A stretch of DNA of 64,000 nucleotides from Saccharopolyspora sp. SCSIO 74807 (GTDB lineage Bacteria; Actinomycetota; Actinomycetes; Mycobacteriales; Pseudonocardiaceae). The DNA lies in assembly GCF_037023755.1 (NCBI RefSeq), contig NZ_CP146100.1, positions 5,797,501-5,861,500 on the forward strand, read 5' to 3'. Every line of letters begins with the position of its first letter. The stretch's first letter is position 1. Both the position numbers and the translations under genes were made by a program. Of the stretch, positions 25,424 through 34,345 are shown piece by piece. The notes under the pieces were generated by a model that had not been told where the DNA came from, did no database searches, and saw only the letters and a list, made by a program, of their open reading frames with translations.

Positions 25424-25429
25424 TAACCT
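25424..25429 (+). promoter_or_regulatory. -10 box for a leaderless transcript
   Basis: TAACCT lies seven bases before the GTG of the acyl-CoA dehydrogenase gene, so transcription should start on or next to the start codon. The same TAACCT box precedes the XRE gene at 54617 on the other strand. Confidence 0.5.
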
Positions 25430-25436
25430 CGGCTGC

Positions 25437-26471
25437 GTGGTTACCGTGCAGCGGGCGCAAGCCCTGGCCGACGACGTGCTGTTCCCGGACGCGTCCACAG
25501 TGGAGGCAGAGGGCGTCGTTCCGCGCAGGCATTTCGACCTGCTCGCCGCGGAGGGCTTCTACGGCCTGGCGGCTCCGGCCGAGCACGGCGGGCCGGAGAT
25601 CACCCTCGCCGAGCGTTCCCTGATCTTCGAGGCGTTCGCCGGTGGCTGCTTCGCGACCGCGTTCACCTGGGCGCAGCACCAAGGCGTGGTGCGCGGGCTG
25701 GCCACCACGGACCGCTCGGAGCTGCGGGAACGCCACCTCGCCGATGCGGTGCGCGGGAAGTTGCGCGGCGGTGTCTCGTTCGCCGGGGCGATCCCGCAGC
25801 CGCCGCGGCTGCACGCCACCCCGGTCGACGGCGGCTACCGGCTCGACGGCGAAGCGCCGTTCGTCACCGGCTGGGGGCTGGTGGACGTGCTGCGGCTGTC
25901 GGCCCGGCACGGCGAAATGGTCGTCGACGGACTCATCGACGCCGCTCCCGCCACCGGCATCCGGGTCGAACCGCTGACTCTGGTGGCAGCGCAGGCATCG
26001 TCGACCGTGCGGCTGTTCTTCGACGGCTACCACCTGCCGACCGAGCGGGTGCTCGACGAGGTCCCGCTGGCCGACGTGCTGGCCGCGCAGTCCGCGAGCG
26101 CGCGGCTCAACGGCGCCATGCCGCTCGGGCTGGCGGGCCGCTGCACCAGGCTGGTCGCCGAGGCGGGGCGCCCGGTGGCCGCCGACCGGCTCGAGGCGGA
26201 GCGGGACGCGGTGCGCGAGCAGCTCGATGCCGCTTTCGCCGAAAGCACCGCCTCCGGCGACGACTCCGCGATCGCGGCGGCCAGAGCCGACGCCGCTGAG
26301 CTGGCGTTGCGCGCGGCAGGTGCGGTCGTCACCGCCGCGGGCAGTTCCGCGCTGCTGGCGGGCGCGCACGGCCAGCGGCTGGTGCGGGAGGCCACCTTCA
26401 CGCTCGTCGCGGCGTCCCGACCGGCGATCAAGGACGGCATCCTGATGCGGCTGGCGGGCGATTCGGGGTGA
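25437..26471 (+). CDS. Acyl-CoA dehydrogenase-family protein
   Basis: The 344-residue product has the acyl-CoA dehydrogenase arrangement: an N-terminal helical part (AEGFYGLAAPAEHGG), a middle beta part (FAGAIPQPPRL to PTERVLDEVP) and a C-terminal helical part. It is shorter than classical enzymes (about 380) and the usual catalytic Glu and FAD-binding signatures are not clear, so it may act on a non-CoA substrate or be a flavin-dependent family variant. The GTG start fits a leaderless transcript. It converges on bioF. Confidence 0.7.
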   Translation: MVTVQRAQALADDVLFPDASTVEAEGVVPRRHFDLLAAEGFYGLAAPAEHGGPEITLAERSLIFEAFAGGCFATAFTWAQHQGVVRGLATTDRSELRERHLADAVRGKLRGGVSFAGAIPQPPRLHATPVDGGYRLDGEAPFVTGWGLVDVLRLSARHGEMVVDGLIDAAPATGIRVEPLTLVAAQASSTVRLFFDGYHLPTERVLDEVPLADVLAAQSASARLNGAMPLGLAGRCTRLVAEAGRPVAADRLEAERDAVREQLDAAFAESTASGDDSAIAAARADAAELALRAAGAVVTAAGSSALLAGAHGQRLVREATFTLVAASRPAIKDGILMRLAGDSG

Positions 26472-26609
26472 TCTCCACGCATCGCCGGGTTTCCTGACCG
26501 TTCCCCGCGGCGGTTCGTCCGGTGCGCGTCGCCGACAACCGCGACGGCCGCAGGTGTCCGACACCCGGCACGGCGGAATCGCCCGAGTCGTCCACTGTGG
26601 ACGTACGGG

Positions 26610-27743
26610 CTACCGCCGGTGCTCGTCGGCGATACTCGCCAGCACCTCGACCGCGTCCGACCAGGCCTGTTCGTCCAGCCCGGCATGGGTGGTGATCCGC
26701 AGTCGCGAGATCCCGTCCGGCACCGACGGCGGCCGGAAGCAGCCCACCCGGACTCCGCGAGCGCGCGCCGCTGCCTGCGCGGCGACCGCGACCTGCGGCG
26801 ACGGCATCGGCACCGAGAGCACCGCGCCCGCCGACGACCGCACGCCGAGCCGCTCGGCCAGCTCGCCACTGCGCCGGTGGATCCATGACGGGAGGTCCGG
26901 CCGCTCCCGCAGCACGCGCAGCGCGGCCTGCGCACCCGCGGCGGGAGCCGGTGCCAGGCCGGTGTCGAAGATGAACGGGCGGGCGACGTTCGTGACGTGA
27001 TCGATCAGCGCGACCGAGCCGAGCGCCGCACCGCCCATCGCGCCGAGCGACTTGGACAGCGTCGCGGTCACCACCACCCGCGGATTCCCGGCCAGGCCCT
27101 GCGCATGCACCAGCCCGCGACCGCCGGGCCCGGCGACACCGAGCCCGTGCGCCTCATCCACGACCAGCAGCGCGTCGTGCTCGGCGCAGACCGCGGCCAG
27201 GTCCGCGAGCGGCGCCGCGTCGCCGAGCACCGAGAAGACCGACTCGGTCAGCACGATCGCGCGCCGGTCACCGGCCTCGGCCACTGCGGCCCGGACCGCG
27301 GCGACGTCGTTGTGCGGAACCACCTCGATCGCCGCCCGGGACAGCCGCGCCGCGTCGATCAGCGAGGCGTGCACGTGCGCGTCGGAGACGATCAGCGTCT
27401 GCTTGTCCGCCAGCGCGGTCACCGCGGAGAGGTTGGCGTGGTATCCGGTCGAGAAGACCAGCGCAGCCTCGCGTCCGGTGAACTCGGCGAGTTCGCGCTC
27501 CAGCTCGGCGTGCAGCGTGGTCGTACCGGTGACCAGGCGGGAGGCGCCGGCGCCCGCACCCCACTCCAGTACCGCGTCCGCGGCCGCCCGGCATACCTCG
27601 GGATGGCGGCTCAACCCGAGGTAGTCGTTGCCCGCGAGGTCGATGAAGTCTTCGTCGGCCGCCCGCGGCCGCAACGTGCGCTGCAAACCGGCGTCCTCGC
27701 GCACGCTGCGCCGCTCGGCGAACCACTGCGGCCAGCCGTTCAT
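26610..27743 (-). CDS. bioF: 8-amino-7-oxononanoate synthase
   Basis: The 377-residue product is a PLP-dependent alpha-oxoamine synthase that joins pimeloyl-ACP or -CoA with L-alanine, the first committed step of the biotin ring. The PLP lysine is K231 in TATLSKSLGAMGG, and DEAHG at 196-200 binds the cofactor. LAGNDYLGLSRHP near the N-terminus is typical for BioF. It lies three bases downstream of bioB and is surely cotranscribed with it. bioA and bioD are not in the window. Confidence 0.93.
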   Translation of the reverse strand: MNGWPQWFAERRSVREDAGLQRTLRPRAADEDFIDLAGNDYLGLSRHPEVCRAAADAVLEWGAGAGASRLVTGTTTLHAELERELAEFTGREAALVFSTGYHANLSAVTALADKQTLIVSDAHVHASLIDAARLSRAAIEVVPHNDVAAVRAAVAEAGDRRAIVLTESVFSVLGDAAPLADLAAVCAEHDALLVVDEAHGLGVAGPGGRGLVHAQGLAGNPRVVVTATLSKSLGAMGGAALGSVALIDHVTNVARPFIFDTGLAPAPAAGAQAALRVLRERPDLPSWIHRRSGELAERLGVRSSAGAVLSVPMPSPQVAVAAQAAARARGVRVGCFRPPSVPDGISRLRITTHAGLDEQAWSDAVEVLASIADEHRR

Positions 27744-27746
27744 CGG

Positions 27747-28814
27747 TCAGGCGTTGGGCACCACGGCGGTGCCCGCCCCGCGGCGGCGGATCGCCGGATC
27801 GACCGGAGCTGCGGACCGCTGGGCCAAGTCCTCCTCGGATCCGAGCACGACGAAACCGTTGTCCCGGATCATCTCCAGGTCCGCCTTGGCCTCCTGCCCC
27901 TCCGAGGTGAGGTAGTCCCCGAGGAAGATCGAGTTGGCGACGTGCAGCGCGATCGATTGCAGCGAGCGCAGGTGCATCTCGCGGCCGCCCGCGATCCGCA
28001 CCTCCCGGTCCGGGCAGACGAACCGCGCCATCGCCAGGATCTTCACGCAGTGCGCGGGCGTGAGCTCCCAGGTGTTCTCGAACGGGGTGCCGTCGAACGG
28101 CATCAGGAAGTTGACCGGGATCGAGTCGGAATCCAGCTCCCGCAACGCGAACACCGCCTCGACCAGCTGCTCGTCGGTCTCCCCCAGCCCGGCGATCAGA
28201 CCGGAGCACGGCGAGAGGCCCGCTGCCTTCGCCTTCTCAACGGTGTCCACGCGGTCGGCGTAGGTGTGCGTCTGCACGATGTTCGCGTGGTTGCTCTCGG
28301 CGGTGTTGATGTTGTGGTTGTAGGCGTCCACACCGGACTCCTTGAGGCGCTCGGCCTGCTCGTCCTTCAGGAAGCCGAGGCAGGCGCAGACCTCCACATC
28401 GGGGTGCTCGCCCTTGAGCGCGCCGACCATCTCGGTGACCTTGTCGATGTCCCGATTGGACGGTCCGCGGCCGGAGGCGACCAGGCACACCCGGCCCGCT
28501 CCGCCCTGCAACCCGGCCCCGGCCTGCTGCAGCGCCTCGTCGGTGGACAGCCACGAGTACTTCAGGATCGGCGCGTCCGAGCCGAGCGCCTGCGAGCAGT
28601 AGTTGCAGTTCTCCGGGCACATCCCGGATTTCAGGTTGACCAGGTAGTTCACCTTCACCGTGTTGCCGAAGTGCGCGCGGCGCAGCCGGCCCGCCGCGGC
28701 CACCACGGACATCAGTTCGGCGTCGTCGGCACGCAGCACCGCGAGCGCATCTTCGGGTGTGGCGGGGGTTCCGCCGAGGACGCCATCGGCGAGCTGCTGG
28801 AAGGTGGCGCGCAT
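27747..28814 (-). CDS. bioB: Biotin synthase
   Basis: The 355-residue product is a radical-SAM enzyme that inserts sulfur into dethiobiotin. The [4Fe-4S] cluster cysteines are C66, C70 and C73 (CPENCNYC), followed by SQALGSDAP, and the later GLGETDEQ and [12 protein letters not shown] segments are characteristic. The protein is of normal length. The promoter region upstream holds a double BioQ box shared with the divergent regulator gene, so biotin-dependent repression is expected. Confidence 0.96.
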   Translation of the reverse strand: MRATFQQLADGVLGGTPATPEDALAVLRADDAELMSVVAAAGRLRRAHFGNTVKVNYLVNLKSGMCPENCNYCSQALGSDAPILKYSWLSTDEALQQAGAGLQGGAGRVCLVASGRGPSNRDIDKVTEMVGALKGEHPDVEVCACLGFLKDEQAERLKESGVDAYNHNINTAESNHANIVQTHTYADRVDTVEKAKAAGLSPCSGLIAGLGETDEQLVEAVFALRELDSDSIPVNFLMPFDGTPFENTWELTPAHCVKILAMARFVCPDREVRIAGGREMHLRSLQSIALHVANSIFLGDYLTSEGQEAKADLEMIRDNGFVVLGSEEDLAQRSAAPVDPAIRRRGAGTAVVPNA

Positions 28815-28843
28815 CGCTTCTCCCGGTGTCGGAGGACAGCAAC

Positions 28844-28873
28844 CTGAACAGCGTTCAGCTGAACGGTGTTCAG
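28844..28873. promoter_or_regulatory. Double BioQ box between bioB and bioQ
   Basis: CTGAACAGCGTTCAG and CTGAACGGTGTTCAG stand back to back without a gap. Each fits TGAAC-N3-GTTCA, the box described for the actinobacterial biotin repressor BioQ. The second copy ends two bases before TAGGAT (28876-28881), a likely -10 of bioQ, so binding would block the regulator promoter and the bioB promoter. Confidence 0.85.
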
Positions 28874-28915
28874 GGTAGGATGGCGGGATCGACCGGTCAA
28901 CCGGGGAGGGTTCGG

Positions 28916-29470
28916 GTGCGCTACCACCGCAGCGACGTCGTGGACCGCGCGATCGCGGTGCTGGACGAATACGGCCTGGAATCGCTGACGATGCGCCGGC
29001 TCGCCACCGAGCTCGGCGTGCAACCGAGCGCGCTGTACCACCACGTGCCGAACAAGCAGACGCTGCTGACCGCAGTCGCCGACGAGATCGTGGCCCGGGG
29101 CAAGCGGCCGCGGCGGGCCGCGGAGTGGGACCGGCGCGTGGTCGAGCTCTGCGGCGAGCTGCGGGACGCGATGCTCGCCTACCGGGACGGCGCCGAAGTG
29201 GTGCTCACCGCGCACACCTTCGGGCTCGGCGCCGGCGAGCCCGCGGGCCAGCTGCGCGCGGCGCTGCGCGACGGTGGCCTTCCGCAGGACGTGGTCGACG
29301 TCGCCACTCGCGCCCTGCTGCACCTCGTGTTCGGGCACACCGCGGAGGAGCAGACCGCGCTGCAGGCCGCCAGCGCCGGGGCGATCGACCGGGAACCCGC
29401 CAGGGCGTCCGACTTCGAGCAGGGCCTCGAACTCGTGCTGGACGGCCTGCGCTCCCGGGTGAACGGTTAG
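28916..29470 (+). CDS. bioQ: TetR-family biotin regulator BioQ
   Basis: The 184-residue product has a TetR-type helix-turn-helix ([20 protein letters not shown], then [18 protein letters not shown]) and a C-terminal domain in the TetR_C style of this group. Its divergent position from bioBF and the double TGAAC-N3-GTTCA site make BioQ the natural assignment. BioQ is known in corynebacteria and mycobacteria as repressor of bio genes. GGGGAGG seven bases before GTG 28916 decides the start; an in-frame ATG at 28880 lacks such a site. Confidence 0.88.
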   Translation: MRYHRSDVVDRAIAVLDEYGLESLTMRRLATELGVQPSALYHHVPNKQTLLTAVADEIVARGKRPRRAAEWDRRVVELCGELRDAMLAYRDGAEVVLTAHTFGLGAGEPAGQLRAALRDGGLPQDVVDVATRALLHLVFGHTAEEQTALQAASAGAIDREPARASDFEQGLELVLDGLRSRVNG

Positions 29471-29481
29471 CGGCGACGTGC

Positions 29482-29528
29482 ACCCTCGTCGCCCCGGCGC
29501 AGCACCCACCGGGACGACGAGGGTTTCT
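29482..29528 (+). terminator. Intrinsic terminator after bioQ
   Basis: ACCCTCGTCG at 29482-29491 pairs perfectly with CGACGAGGGT at 29515-29524, with five further pairs inside, followed at once by TTTCTT. It begins 12 bases after the bioQ stop. Confidence 0.75.
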
Positions 29529-29690
29529 TGAAGCGGCGCAGCCGCTTGCGCCCACCACCTGAGCAACCGGCACCGCCGCGGGTTCTCAGGCGTCGTCTCG
29601 CGAGGACAGCGCCGACGCCGCGTAGGGCGCTACGTCAGGAGGCGATCCCGCAGCGAGACGGCGCCTGAGGTTCCGCCACCCGCCCCGCTA
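29527..29690 (+). repeat. Structured repeat element, copy 1
   Basis: The element starts with TCTTG and a short hairpin (AAGCGGC-GCA-GCCGCTT, 29531-29547), then a conserved GCAACCGGCACCGC linker, then a long structure. The outer helix pairs 29585-29601 with 29653-29669 (17 pairs, one wobble). Inside lies a second helix (CGCC with GGCG, then tandem G-A mismatches) and a terminal hairpin CGTAG-GGCG-CTACG. Copy 2 at 31517-31682 is in inverted orientation and keeps the pairing with different bases. The pair brackets the alcohol dehydrogenase and TetR genes. Confidence 0.85.
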
Positions 29691-29716
29691 CGCAAACCCT
29701 TCAAATATTCCGAAAA

Positions 29717-30766
29717 TCACGCGCCGATGGTGGCGGTGTCGATGACGAAGCGGTAGCGGACGTCGCTGTTCTCGACCCGCTCGTAGGCGGTGTTGACCTG
29801 GTCGGCGGAGATCAGCTCGATCTCCGCGCCGATGCCGTGCTCGGCGCAGAAATCCAGCATCTCCTGGGTCTCCGGCAGCCCGCCGATCATCGATCCGGCC
29901 AGCACCTTGTTGCCCGCCAGCAGCGAGAAGGCGTTGTAGGACAGCGGTTCGCCAGGCGCACCGACGTTGACCATCGCGCCGCCGACGCGCAGCAGCCCGA
30001 GGTAGGAGTCGACCGGGAGGTTCGCCGAGACCGTGTTCAGGATCAGGTCGAAGCGCCCGCGCAGGGTCTCGAAGGTCGACTCGTCGGCGGTGGCGAAGTA
30101 GTCCTGCGCGCCGAGCTTGAGCCCGTCCTCCTGCTTCTTGAGGCTCTGGCTGAGCACCGTCACCTCGGCGCCCATCGCCGCGGCCAGCTTCACCGCCACG
30201 TGCCCGAGCCCGCCGAGACCGATCACGGCGACCCGCTTGCCGGGCGCGGCCCCCCACTGGCGCAGCGGGGAGTAGGTGGTGATGCCTGCGCACAGCAGCG
30301 GAGCGGCGACGTCGAGCCCGATGCCGTCCGGGATCCGGCAGACGAAGGCGTCCTTGACCACGACCTGCTTGCTGTAGCCGCCGTAGGTGTTCTCGCCGTC
30401 GAAGCCGACGCCGTTGTAGGTCTGCACGTTGCCCTGGACGCAGAACTGCTCGGTGCCCTGCTGGCAGTACTCGCACTCGCCGCAGGAGTCGACCATGCAG
30501 CCCACGCCGACCCGGTCGCCGACCTGGTACTTCGTCACGTCCGAGCCGACCGCGGCGACCACGCCGGCGATCTCGTGGCCGGGCACCATCGGGAAGATGC
30601 CCTCGCCCCAGTCGCCCTTGGCCTGGTGGATGTCGCTGTGGCAGATGCCCGCGTAGGCGATGTCGATCAATACGTCGTCCGGACGCAGATCACGTCGCGC
30701 GATCGTCGTCGGCGCGAGGGGTGCCCCCGGCGTCGGCGCGGCGATAGCGTGCGTGGTCGTGCTCAT
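29717..30766 (-). CDS. Zinc-dependent alcohol dehydrogenase (cinnamyl-alcohol type)
   Basis: The 349-residue product has catalytic zinc ligands in GICHSDIH and PGHE, the structural zinc cysteines in CGECEYC with a further C, and the Rossmann motif [25 protein letters not shown] and the overall pattern are those of YahK/AdhA-like NADP-dependent aldehyde reductases. GGAGGG five bases before ATG 30766 fixes the start. It is divergent from a TetR gene that probably controls it. A likely role is detoxifying aldehydes; the substrate is unproven. It lies between the two inverted structured repeats. Confidence 0.9.
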   Translation of the reverse strand: MSTTTHAIAAPTPGAPLAPTTIARRDLRPDDVLIDIAYAGICHSDIHQAKGDWGEGIFPMVPGHEIAGVVAAVGSDVTKYQVGDRVGVGCMVDSCGECEYCQQGTEQFCVQGNVQTYNGVGFDGENTYGGYSKQVVVKDAFVCRIPDGIGLDVAAPLLCAGITTYSPLRQWGAAPGKRVAVIGLGGLGHVAVKLAAAMGAEVTVLSQSLKKQEDGLKLGAQDYFATADESTFETLRGRFDLILNTVSANLPVDSYLGLLRVGGAMVNVGAPGEPLSYNAFSLLAGNKVLAGSMIGGLPETQEMLDFCAEHGIGAEIELISADQVNTAYERVENSDVRYRFVIDTATIGA

Positions 30767-30792
30767 GAACCCTCCAAGGAACAGCTCTGCGA

Positions 30793-30812
30793 AGGGCTCG
30801 CGTGAGAGCCCT
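30793..30812. promoter_or_regulatory. Inverted repeat between alcohol dehydrogenase and TetR genes
   Basis: AGGGCTC and GAGCCCT face each other across six bases, in the 105-bp divergent region. It is a candidate operator for the adjacent TetR-type protein. Confidence 0.45.
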
Positions 30813-30871
30813 CTTACATCAATACATAGCGGCACGGCCACTTATTCCGACCGGAGGACGTGATCCACGGC

Positions 30872-31480
30872 ATGGGCGGCAAGTACCACCACGGCGACCT
30901 GCGGGCCGCGCTCGTGCGCAGTTCGCTGGAGCTGATCGCCGAACGGGGCGTGGCCGGTTTCTCGGTCGCCGAGGCGGCCCGGCGGGCCAACGTCAGCCCC
31001 GGCGCGCCGTACCGGCACTTCCCGGAACGCGAGAGCCTGCTGGCCGCCGTCGCCACCACGACCGCCCAGCTGCTCACCGAGCGCGTGCAGCACGCCGCCG
31101 AGCAGCACGAGGACGCCGCGGACGCGCTCGCCGCCGCGGCCGGGGCCTACACCGAGTACCTGATCGAACGCCGCGCCGGGATGCACCTGATCTACGCCGA
31201 CGGCCTGCACGGTCCCCGGTACGCCGAGCTGCACGAGCAGACCCGGCGGCTGACCGACCAGTTCCTGCTGCGCTGCCTGGAGGTTTCGGCCACGCCGCAG
31301 GACGCCCTGGAGCTGATGGAGCAGCTGTTCACCCAGGCGCACGGCTACGGCATGTTCTGGCTCGACGGCGTCTTCGCCAAGCACGGCTACTCCGCGGAAC
31401 TGGTCGTGCGCAAATCCACCCGCGCAGCCCGCAGCGCGATCTACGGGCATCGGCTCGCGGGGGACCCGAGCCGTCTTTAG
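30872..31480 (+). CDS. TetR-family regulator
   Basis: The 202-residue product begins GGKYHHGDLRAALVRSSLEL, the common opening of one TetR subgroup, followed by FSVAEAARRANVSPGAPYRH as helix-turn-helix. The C-terminal domain (TetR_C_33-like pattern) binds an unknown ligand. A GTG at 30860 is also in frame but lies only one base after GGAGGA, so ATG 30872 is preferred. It probably represses the divergent alcohol dehydrogenase gene. A TetR plus aldehyde-reducing ADH pair is a usual arrangement for aldehyde stress response. Confidence 0.85.
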   Translation: MGGKYHHGDLRAALVRSSLELIAERGVAGFSVAEAARRANVSPGAPYRHFPERESLLAAVATTTAQLLTERVQHAAEQHEDAADALAAAAGAYTEYLIERRAGMHLIYADGLHGPRYAELHEQTRRLTDQFLLRCLEVSATPQDALELMEQLFTQAHGYGMFWLDGVFAKHGYSAELVVRKSTRAARSAIYGHRLAGDPSRL

Positions 31481-31516
31481 GTCGTCACTAAGGAGTTTTT
31501 CCAGAAAGGTCTGCGT

Positions 31517-31682
31517 GGCGGTGCCGGTAGCGGAACCTCAGCGCCTTCCTCGCTCCGGGATCGATTTCTGACGTAGCCACCCTACGCGGCGAAATCGCTG
31601 TCCTCGCGAGGAAGCCGCTGAGAACCCGCCGCGGTGCCGGTTGCTTTCATAGCCACTGCTCAGCGGCTACGCCGCTGACAAG
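31517..31682 (-). repeat. Structured repeat element, copy 2 (inverted)
   Basis: Read on the minus strand, this copy has the same order as copy 1: TCTTG, hairpin TCAGCGGC-GTA-GCCGCTGA (31660-31678), GCAACCGGCACCGC linker, outer helix (31537-31553 with 31606-31622, 16 of 17 paired), an inner CGATTTC/GAAATCG helix and the terminal CGTAG/CTACG hairpin. In the outer helix five base pairs differ from copy 1 on both sides and still pair. It is placed downstream of the TetR gene and of the MFS gene. Confidence 0.85.
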
Positions 31683-31720
31683 ACAAGACCAAAGATCGTA
31701 CTGAAACGAAGTGCTGCCGG

Positions 31721-32944
31721 TCAGTCCCGCTCGGCGGCGCTGATCGCCTCGGTGGACCCCTGGCGTTGGCGGTTGGCCACCAGCCGCGGGCCGGCCGACG
31801 CACCGCCACGGTCCATCCGGCCCGCGGTCAGCGCGAAGGCGAGCCCCACGAGCGTGAGCACCACGCCGATGATCGCGGGCGAGGTGTAACCGAACCCGGC
31901 GCTGATCCCGACGCCGCCGAGCCACGCCCCGCCCGCGTTGGCGAGGTTGAACGCCGAATGGTTCGAGGCGGCGGCCATCGTCGGCGCGTTGCCCGCCTTC
32001 TGCATGATCAGCACTTGCAGCGGGGCGGTCACGCCGAACCCGGCCGCGCCCAGCACCACCGTCATCAGCACCGCCGACCACGCGGTGTGCACGGCGAAGC
32101 TGAACACCAGCAGCACGACCGCCAGCGTGGCCAGCGCACCGTAGATCGTCGGCCGCAGCGCCCGATCGCCCAGCGGCCCCACCACGAGCGAGCCCGCGGT
32201 CATGCCGACGCCGAACAGCGCCAGCACCACCGGCACCGCGGACTCGGGCAGCCCGGCGAGCCCGGTCATCATCGGCGAGATGTAGCTGTAGACCGCGAAC
32301 ACGCCCGCGAAGCCGAACACGCCGGTGACCAGGCCGAGCACCACCTGGCGCGTGCCGAGGGCGGACAGCTCGCGCTTGAGGCCGATCCCCTGCGGCATCG
32401 GCACGCTCGGCACGAACGCCAGCACTCCGAGCACGGCCAGCGCGCCGATCGCGGCCACCACCAGGAAAGCCGACCGCCAGCCGAACAGCTGCCCCAGGAA
32501 CGTGCCGCCGGGAACGCCGACGATGTTGGCGACGGTCAGCCCGAGCAGCACGCGCGCCACCGCCGTCGCCTGCTTCGCCGGTCCCACCAGGTGCGCGGCG
32601 ACGAGGGTTCCCGCGCCGAGGAAGGCGCCGTGCGGGAGCCCCGCCAGCATCCGTGCGGCGAACACGGTCCCGTATCCGGGCGCGAACGCGGTGGCGAGGT
32701 TGCCGAGCGCGAAGATCCCCAGGAACAGCACCAGCGCGTTCTTGCGCGGCAACCGGGTGCTCAACGCCGTGAGCAGCGGTGCGCCGAGCACGACGCCGAG
32801 CGCGTAGGCGGAGACCAGGTTCCCCGCGTCGGCGACCGGGATGGACAGCCCTGCCGCCACTTGCGGCAGCAGCCCCATGATCACGAATTCGGTGGTGCCG
32901 ATGGCGAACGCGCCCAGGGCGAGCGCGAGCAACGCCGGAGCCAT
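31721..32944 (-). CDS. MFS exporter (AraJ/Bcr-like, 12 helices)
   Basis: The 407-residue product begins LALGAFAIGTTEFVIMGLLP and has NLVSAYALGVVLGAPLLTAL, both typical of the DHA1 group of sugar and drug efflux permeases (AraJ, Cml-type). Twelve membrane helices can be traced. ATG 32944 is chosen since it directly precedes the first helix. It is divergent from a LacI-family gene; a perfect 16-bp palindrome lies between them. The exported compound is unknown. Confidence 0.88.
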   Translation of the reverse strand: MAPALLALALGAFAIGTTEFVIMGLLPQVAAGLSIPVADAGNLVSAYALGVVLGAPLLTALSTRLPRKNALVLFLGIFALGNLATAFAPGYGTVFAARMLAGLPHGAFLGAGTLVAAHLVGPAKQATAVARVLLGLTVANIVGVPGGTFLGQLFGWRSAFLVVAAIGALAVLGVLAFVPSVPMPQGIGLKRELSALGTRQVVLGLVTGVFGFAGVFAVYSYISPMMTGLAGLPESAVPVVLALFGVGMTAGSLVVGPLGDRALRPTIYGALATLAVVLLVFSFAVHTAWSAVLMTVVLGAAGFGVTAPLQVLIMQKAGNAPTMAAASNHSAFNLANAGGAWLGGVGISAGFGYTSPAIIGVVLTLVGLAFALTAGRMDRGGASAGPRLVANRQRQGSTEAISAAERD

Positions 32945-33059
32945 AGAACATGACCTTTCACGACAGGATGAGATCGGGAAGCGGCGGCACGACACCGGGC
33001 CGACCACGCGGCACCCGCCCTGGCGCTCGGGCGATCGGGGTCGACCGGGGAGCAGCTCT

Positions 33060-33075
33060 TTTAGCACGTGCTAAA
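33060..33075. promoter_or_regulatory. LacI-type operator candidate
   Basis: TTTAGCACGTGCTAAA is a perfect 16-bp palindrome with the central CG typical of LacI-family sites. It lies in the divergent region between the MFS exporter and the LacI-family gene, 115 bp from the exporter start. Confidence 0.7.
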
Positions 33076-33239
33076 TACAGGGTTCCACTCGATCCGCGCG
33101 GCCTTCAAGCCACGCCCCTGTGATGTGACTCGCGAGCACTCGCGGCAACGGCGACGAGTACCCTGCCGGTGACCGCGCGGCCGTCCGGAGCGACAAGTCA
33201 GCAGCGGCCGGTCGGACGGGTCAGCCAGGAGGAACGGGA

Positions 33240-34277
33240 ATGCCAGGTCCGCAGGACCGGAACACCGCCCGTGGCAAGCGCCCCACCATGGCCGATGTCG
33301 CAGCCGAGGCGGGTGTCTCGCGCCAGACCGTCTCGCTGGTCCTCGGCGACAAGCCGGGGCCGAACCCCCGCACCAGGCAACACGTCCTGCGCGTCGCCGA
33401 AGACCTCGGTTTCCACGCGGACATCGCCGCCCAGCTGCTGCGCCGCGCCCGCAGCCGCCAGCTCGGCGTGCTGTTCACGCTGGGGCATTCGCTGGACCCG
33501 CACGTCGTGGAAGCGCTCTACGCCGCGGCTTCCCGGCTCGACTACAGCATCGTGCTCAGCGCGATCCTGCCCAGCCGCAACGTGCGCCACACCGTCGACG
33601 AGCTGCTCGGACTGCGCTGCGAAGCGCTGATCCTCATCGGGCTGGCCGTGGAGGCGCCCGCGCACCTCGGCCGGATCGCCGAGCGCATTCCCGTGGTCGA
33701 GATCGGCCAGCACACCGGCGCCGCCGGGATCGACAGCGTGCGCACCGATGACACCGAAGGCGCTCGGCTGGCCGTCGGCCACCTCATCGGCCTCGGACAC
33801 CGCAAGATCGCGCACGTCGACGGCGGAACGCTGCCGGGAGCCGCGCAACGCCGCGACGGCTACCGCGCGGCCATGCGCGAGCACGGGCTCGACGCGCACA
33901 TCGAGGTCCTGCCCGGCGACTACACCGAGGAGTCCGGAGCCGACGCGGCACGGGAACTGCTCAGCAGGCGCGACCTGCCCACGGCGGTCCTGGCGGGCAA
34001 CGACCTGTGCGCCGGCGGCTTGATCACCACGCTGCTGCGGGCCGGGGTCCACGTCCCCGGCGACATCTCCGTGGTCGGCTACGACGACAGCCACAGCGCC
34101 GGTCTGTCCTATGTGGACCTCACTACGGTGCACCAGGACACCGGGCGGATGGCGGAGTTCGCCATCCGCTCCTGCACCGAACGCCTCGACGAGCAACGCG
34201 CCACGAGCACCGACGTCGTGCTGACTCCCGAACTCACGGTGCGCGGCAGCACGAGCCCACCCCGCGCAACGGACTGA
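33240..34277 (+). CDS. LacI-family transcriptional regulator
   Basis: The 345-residue product has the LacI helix-turn-helix (TMADVAAEAGVSRQTVSLVL) with hinge LLRRARSRQLGVLF, then a periplasmic-binding-protein-like effector domain ending GDISVVGYDDSHSAGLSYVD and the TTVHQD segment. It should bind a sugar or related ligand. ATG 33240 is preceded by AGGAGGAAC. The 16-bp palindrome upstream may be its site and would link it to the divergent MFS gene. No sugar-catabolic gene is next to it, so its regulon may be just the transporter. Confidence 0.9.
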   Translation: MPGPQDRNTARGKRPTMADVAAEAGVSRQTVSLVLGDKPGPNPRTRQHVLRVAEDLGFHADIAAQLLRRARSRQLGVLFTLGHSLDPHVVEALYAAASRLDYSIVLSAILPSRNVRHTVDELLGLRCEALILIGLAVEAPAHLGRIAERIPVVEIGQHTGAAGIDSVRTDDTEGARLAVGHLIGLGHRKIAHVDGGTLPGAAQRRDGYRAAMREHGLDAHIEVLPGDYTEESGADAARELLSRRDLPTAVLAGNDLCAGGLITTLLRAGVHVPGDISVVGYDDSHSAGLSYVDLTTVHQDTGRMAEFAIRSCTERLDEQRATSTDVVLTPELTVRGSTSPPRATD

Positions 34278-34345
34278 TCCGGGCGCTCAGGAGTCAGCCG
34301 GGGACTCAGGGGCCGGTCGGGCGCTCACCGATCAGCCGGGCGCGC

